Positions 6,413 to 7,445 of a stretch of 7,445 nucleotides of DNA are shown here, one piece after another. The translations under genes were made by a program, and so were the position numbers. This DNA comes from JBBRHH01 sp038222915 (GTDB lineage: Bacteria > Planctomycetota > Phycisphaerae > Tepidisphaerales > Tepidisphaeraceae): contig JBBRHH010000297.1 of assembly GCA_038222915.1 (NCBI GenBank), positions 1 to 7,445 on the forward strand, given 5' to 3'. The first letter of the stretch is position 1; the number at the start of each line of letters is the position of its first letter. The notes under the pieces were generated by a model. The model saw only the letters and a program-made list of their open reading frames with translations. It was not told the origin of the DNA and searched no databases.

Positions 6413-7445
6413 TCACGGAGGTGACGTTGGCAGGATCTCCTCATACTCGCTCTTGTCTTCCTGGTCTCCCAGCTTTGCTTTGACGATGAACAGATCGTCC
6501 TCCATTTCGCCCTTGGTGAACGTCTTGCGGAGTTTGGTGAGGAACATGCCTTTTTGAAGATGGCCCTTGAGGAGCTTCAATTTTTCGAGATCTTCGGCGG
6601 GCGCCTGCCGGATCAAATAACCGCCCGGATGTTCTTTGCTCTCTTTCTCCATCCGGTCCTGCTGTAATTTCTGCGCCTTCTCGTCGCCTTCTTTCAGACC
6701 TGCGTTCATATCCGGCAGGACCTCGGTGTAGGCCGCCTCACCGGACAGCAGTTTCATGTCTGCGTCGCCCAGCATCTTTGCCCATTCCAGAGTGGTAGCG
6801 ATCCTTCCGTCTTTGTTTGGCTGAGGACGTCGGGCAGCGGTAAAGCCGAAGCCCAACGCATTGCCTTTCTCGATCGTTGCGGGGATCTGATCCTTGATGC
6901 TCGCCAGCCATTGCCCGCCCTTGCCCGGCAGTCCTTCGGGAGTGCAACCCATGGAGGCCTGAAGTGAAGGAATCCATTGATACTGATATGTCATATCGCC
7001 CGGCAGGTCGGCCTTCCACGGCGACTGCACGTAGAAGAGCGCTTCGGTTGTATCCTTCACCGACAACTGCGTGATTTTGAGCGGGTAGACCAGCTTCTCA
7101 GAAGCAAACTCAAACCGCGTGGGCGTCACCTCGCCGGCAAAACTTCCGTCGGCGTTCTTCTTCATCTGCTTGGTGTCGATCTTCATCGTTGTGAAGAACC
7201 ACTTCTTCTGGATGTAGTGATCCAGCGTTTTCTGATCGCCACCGAAGTTGTACTTGTTCTCTTTGAGCCACTCGAACAGATCGTCCGCCTTCTCGGCCGA
7301 GACGATCTTGTAATCAAGCGAGCCGACGATGCCGGCCTCGAGTACTTTGACGGTTGATTGCGCTTTTAAAACAGGCACCGCGCCAGGGAATCCGCGCCCG
7401 CCGCTTGCTGCTGCGAGGCGGATGACCGCCATGAATGGATTCTCT
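6413..7445 (-). CDS. DUF2330-like secreted protein (partial, N-terminus beyond right edge)
   Basis: The minus-strand frame stays open to the right edge. The ATG at 7432-7430 is probably internal, because the codons before it (Glu-Asn-Pro-Phe) fit the domain and no signal peptide follows it. Numbering from that Met, 339 residues are visible. VKVLEAGIVGSLDYKIVSAEKADDLFEWLKENKY (28-61) followed by LDHYIQKKWFFTTMKID (70-86) is the pattern I associate with DUF2330. PTRFEFASEKLVYPLKIT (104-121) and, near the end, FLTKLRKTFTKGEMEDDLF (297-315) agree with it. The middle (about 180-290) is lysine- and glutamate-rich and appears to be an insertion relative to the core domain. DUF2330 proteins usually carry a signal peptide and sometimes a C-terminal membrane anchor; here the C-terminus ends in a charged tail without a membrane helix. 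Their function is unknown. The gene lies 37 bases upstream of tsaB and appears to lead, or continue, that operon. Confidence 0.72.
   Translation of the reverse strand, partial: ENPFMAVIRLAAASGGRGFPGAVPVLKAQSTVKVLEAGIVGSLDYKIVSAEKADDLFEWLKENKYNFGGDQKTLDHYIQKKWFFTTMKIDTKQMKKNADGSFAGEVTPTRFEFASEKLVYPLKITQLSVKDTTEALFYVQSPWKADLPGDMTYQYQWIPSLQASMGCTPEGLPGKGGQWLASIKDQIPATIEKGNALGFGFTAARRPQPNKDGRIATTLEWAKMLGDADMKLLSGEAAYTEVLPDMNAGLKEGDEKAQKLQQDRMEKESKEHPGGYLIRQAPAEDLEKLKLLKGHLQKGMFLTKLRKTFTKGEMEDDLFIVKAKLGDQEDKSEYEEILPTSPP

Noticed and set aside
7430..7432. ATG as the true start of the DUF2330-like gene
   Set aside because: The frame is open upstream to the edge with domain-like residues, and no signal peptide follows this ATG, so the gene most likely begins outside the window.
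1..7445. Defence island, mobile element or CRISPR-related system
   Set aside because: I see no transposase, integrase, repeat array, nuclease or restriction gene, and no abrupt change in base composition. The genes look like core or lineage-specific chromosomal operons.

Overview
The window reads as ordinary, densely coding chromosomal DNA from a GC-rich bacterium (about 60% by eye). The DUF58/BatA-type von Willebrand factor A (VWA) gene pair, a DUF2330-like secreted protein and the sequence flavour of the VWA proteins all suggest a member of the Planctomycetota. That placement is inference; no rRNA or other decisive marker is present.

Left block (1-2896, minus strand): a three-gene operon read right to left. 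It starts with a membrane-anchored pseudokinase-like protein (2078-2896). This overlaps by ATGA with a DUF58/VWA protein (1191-2081), which is followed after 13 bases by a BatA-like membrane VWA protein (1-1177, running off the left edge). The last gene is easily missed because it has no stop codon inside the window. DUF58 and BatA-like proteins usually accompany a MoxR-type AAA+ ATPase. Here the position directly upstream of DUF58 is taken by the pseudokinase instead.

Middle (2897-3616): a 200-base divergent intergenic region with possible promoters in both directions and a small hairpin. It is followed by a single plus-strand gene for a 144-residue predicted lipoprotein (3097-3531), then a strong stem-loop terminator between convergent genes (3567-3605).

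Right block (3617-7445, minus strand): a second operon read right to left. It holds a DUF2330-like protein (6413-7445, its N-terminus beyond the right edge), TsaB for the universal tRNA modification t6A (5680-6375), a FemAB/BioF2-like GNAT acyltransferase (4540-5676), and a divergent arginase/agmatinase-fold protein with its metal ligands intact (3617-4543). Gene spacing is 37 bases, 3 bases and a 4-base ATGA overlap, so the last three genes are probably translated together.

The two least explained items are the pseudokinase-DUF58-BatA operon and the coupled acyltransferase-ureohydrolase pair downstream of tsaB. I see no tRNA, rRNA, CRISPR array, insertion sequence, phage gene or other sign of recent transfer.
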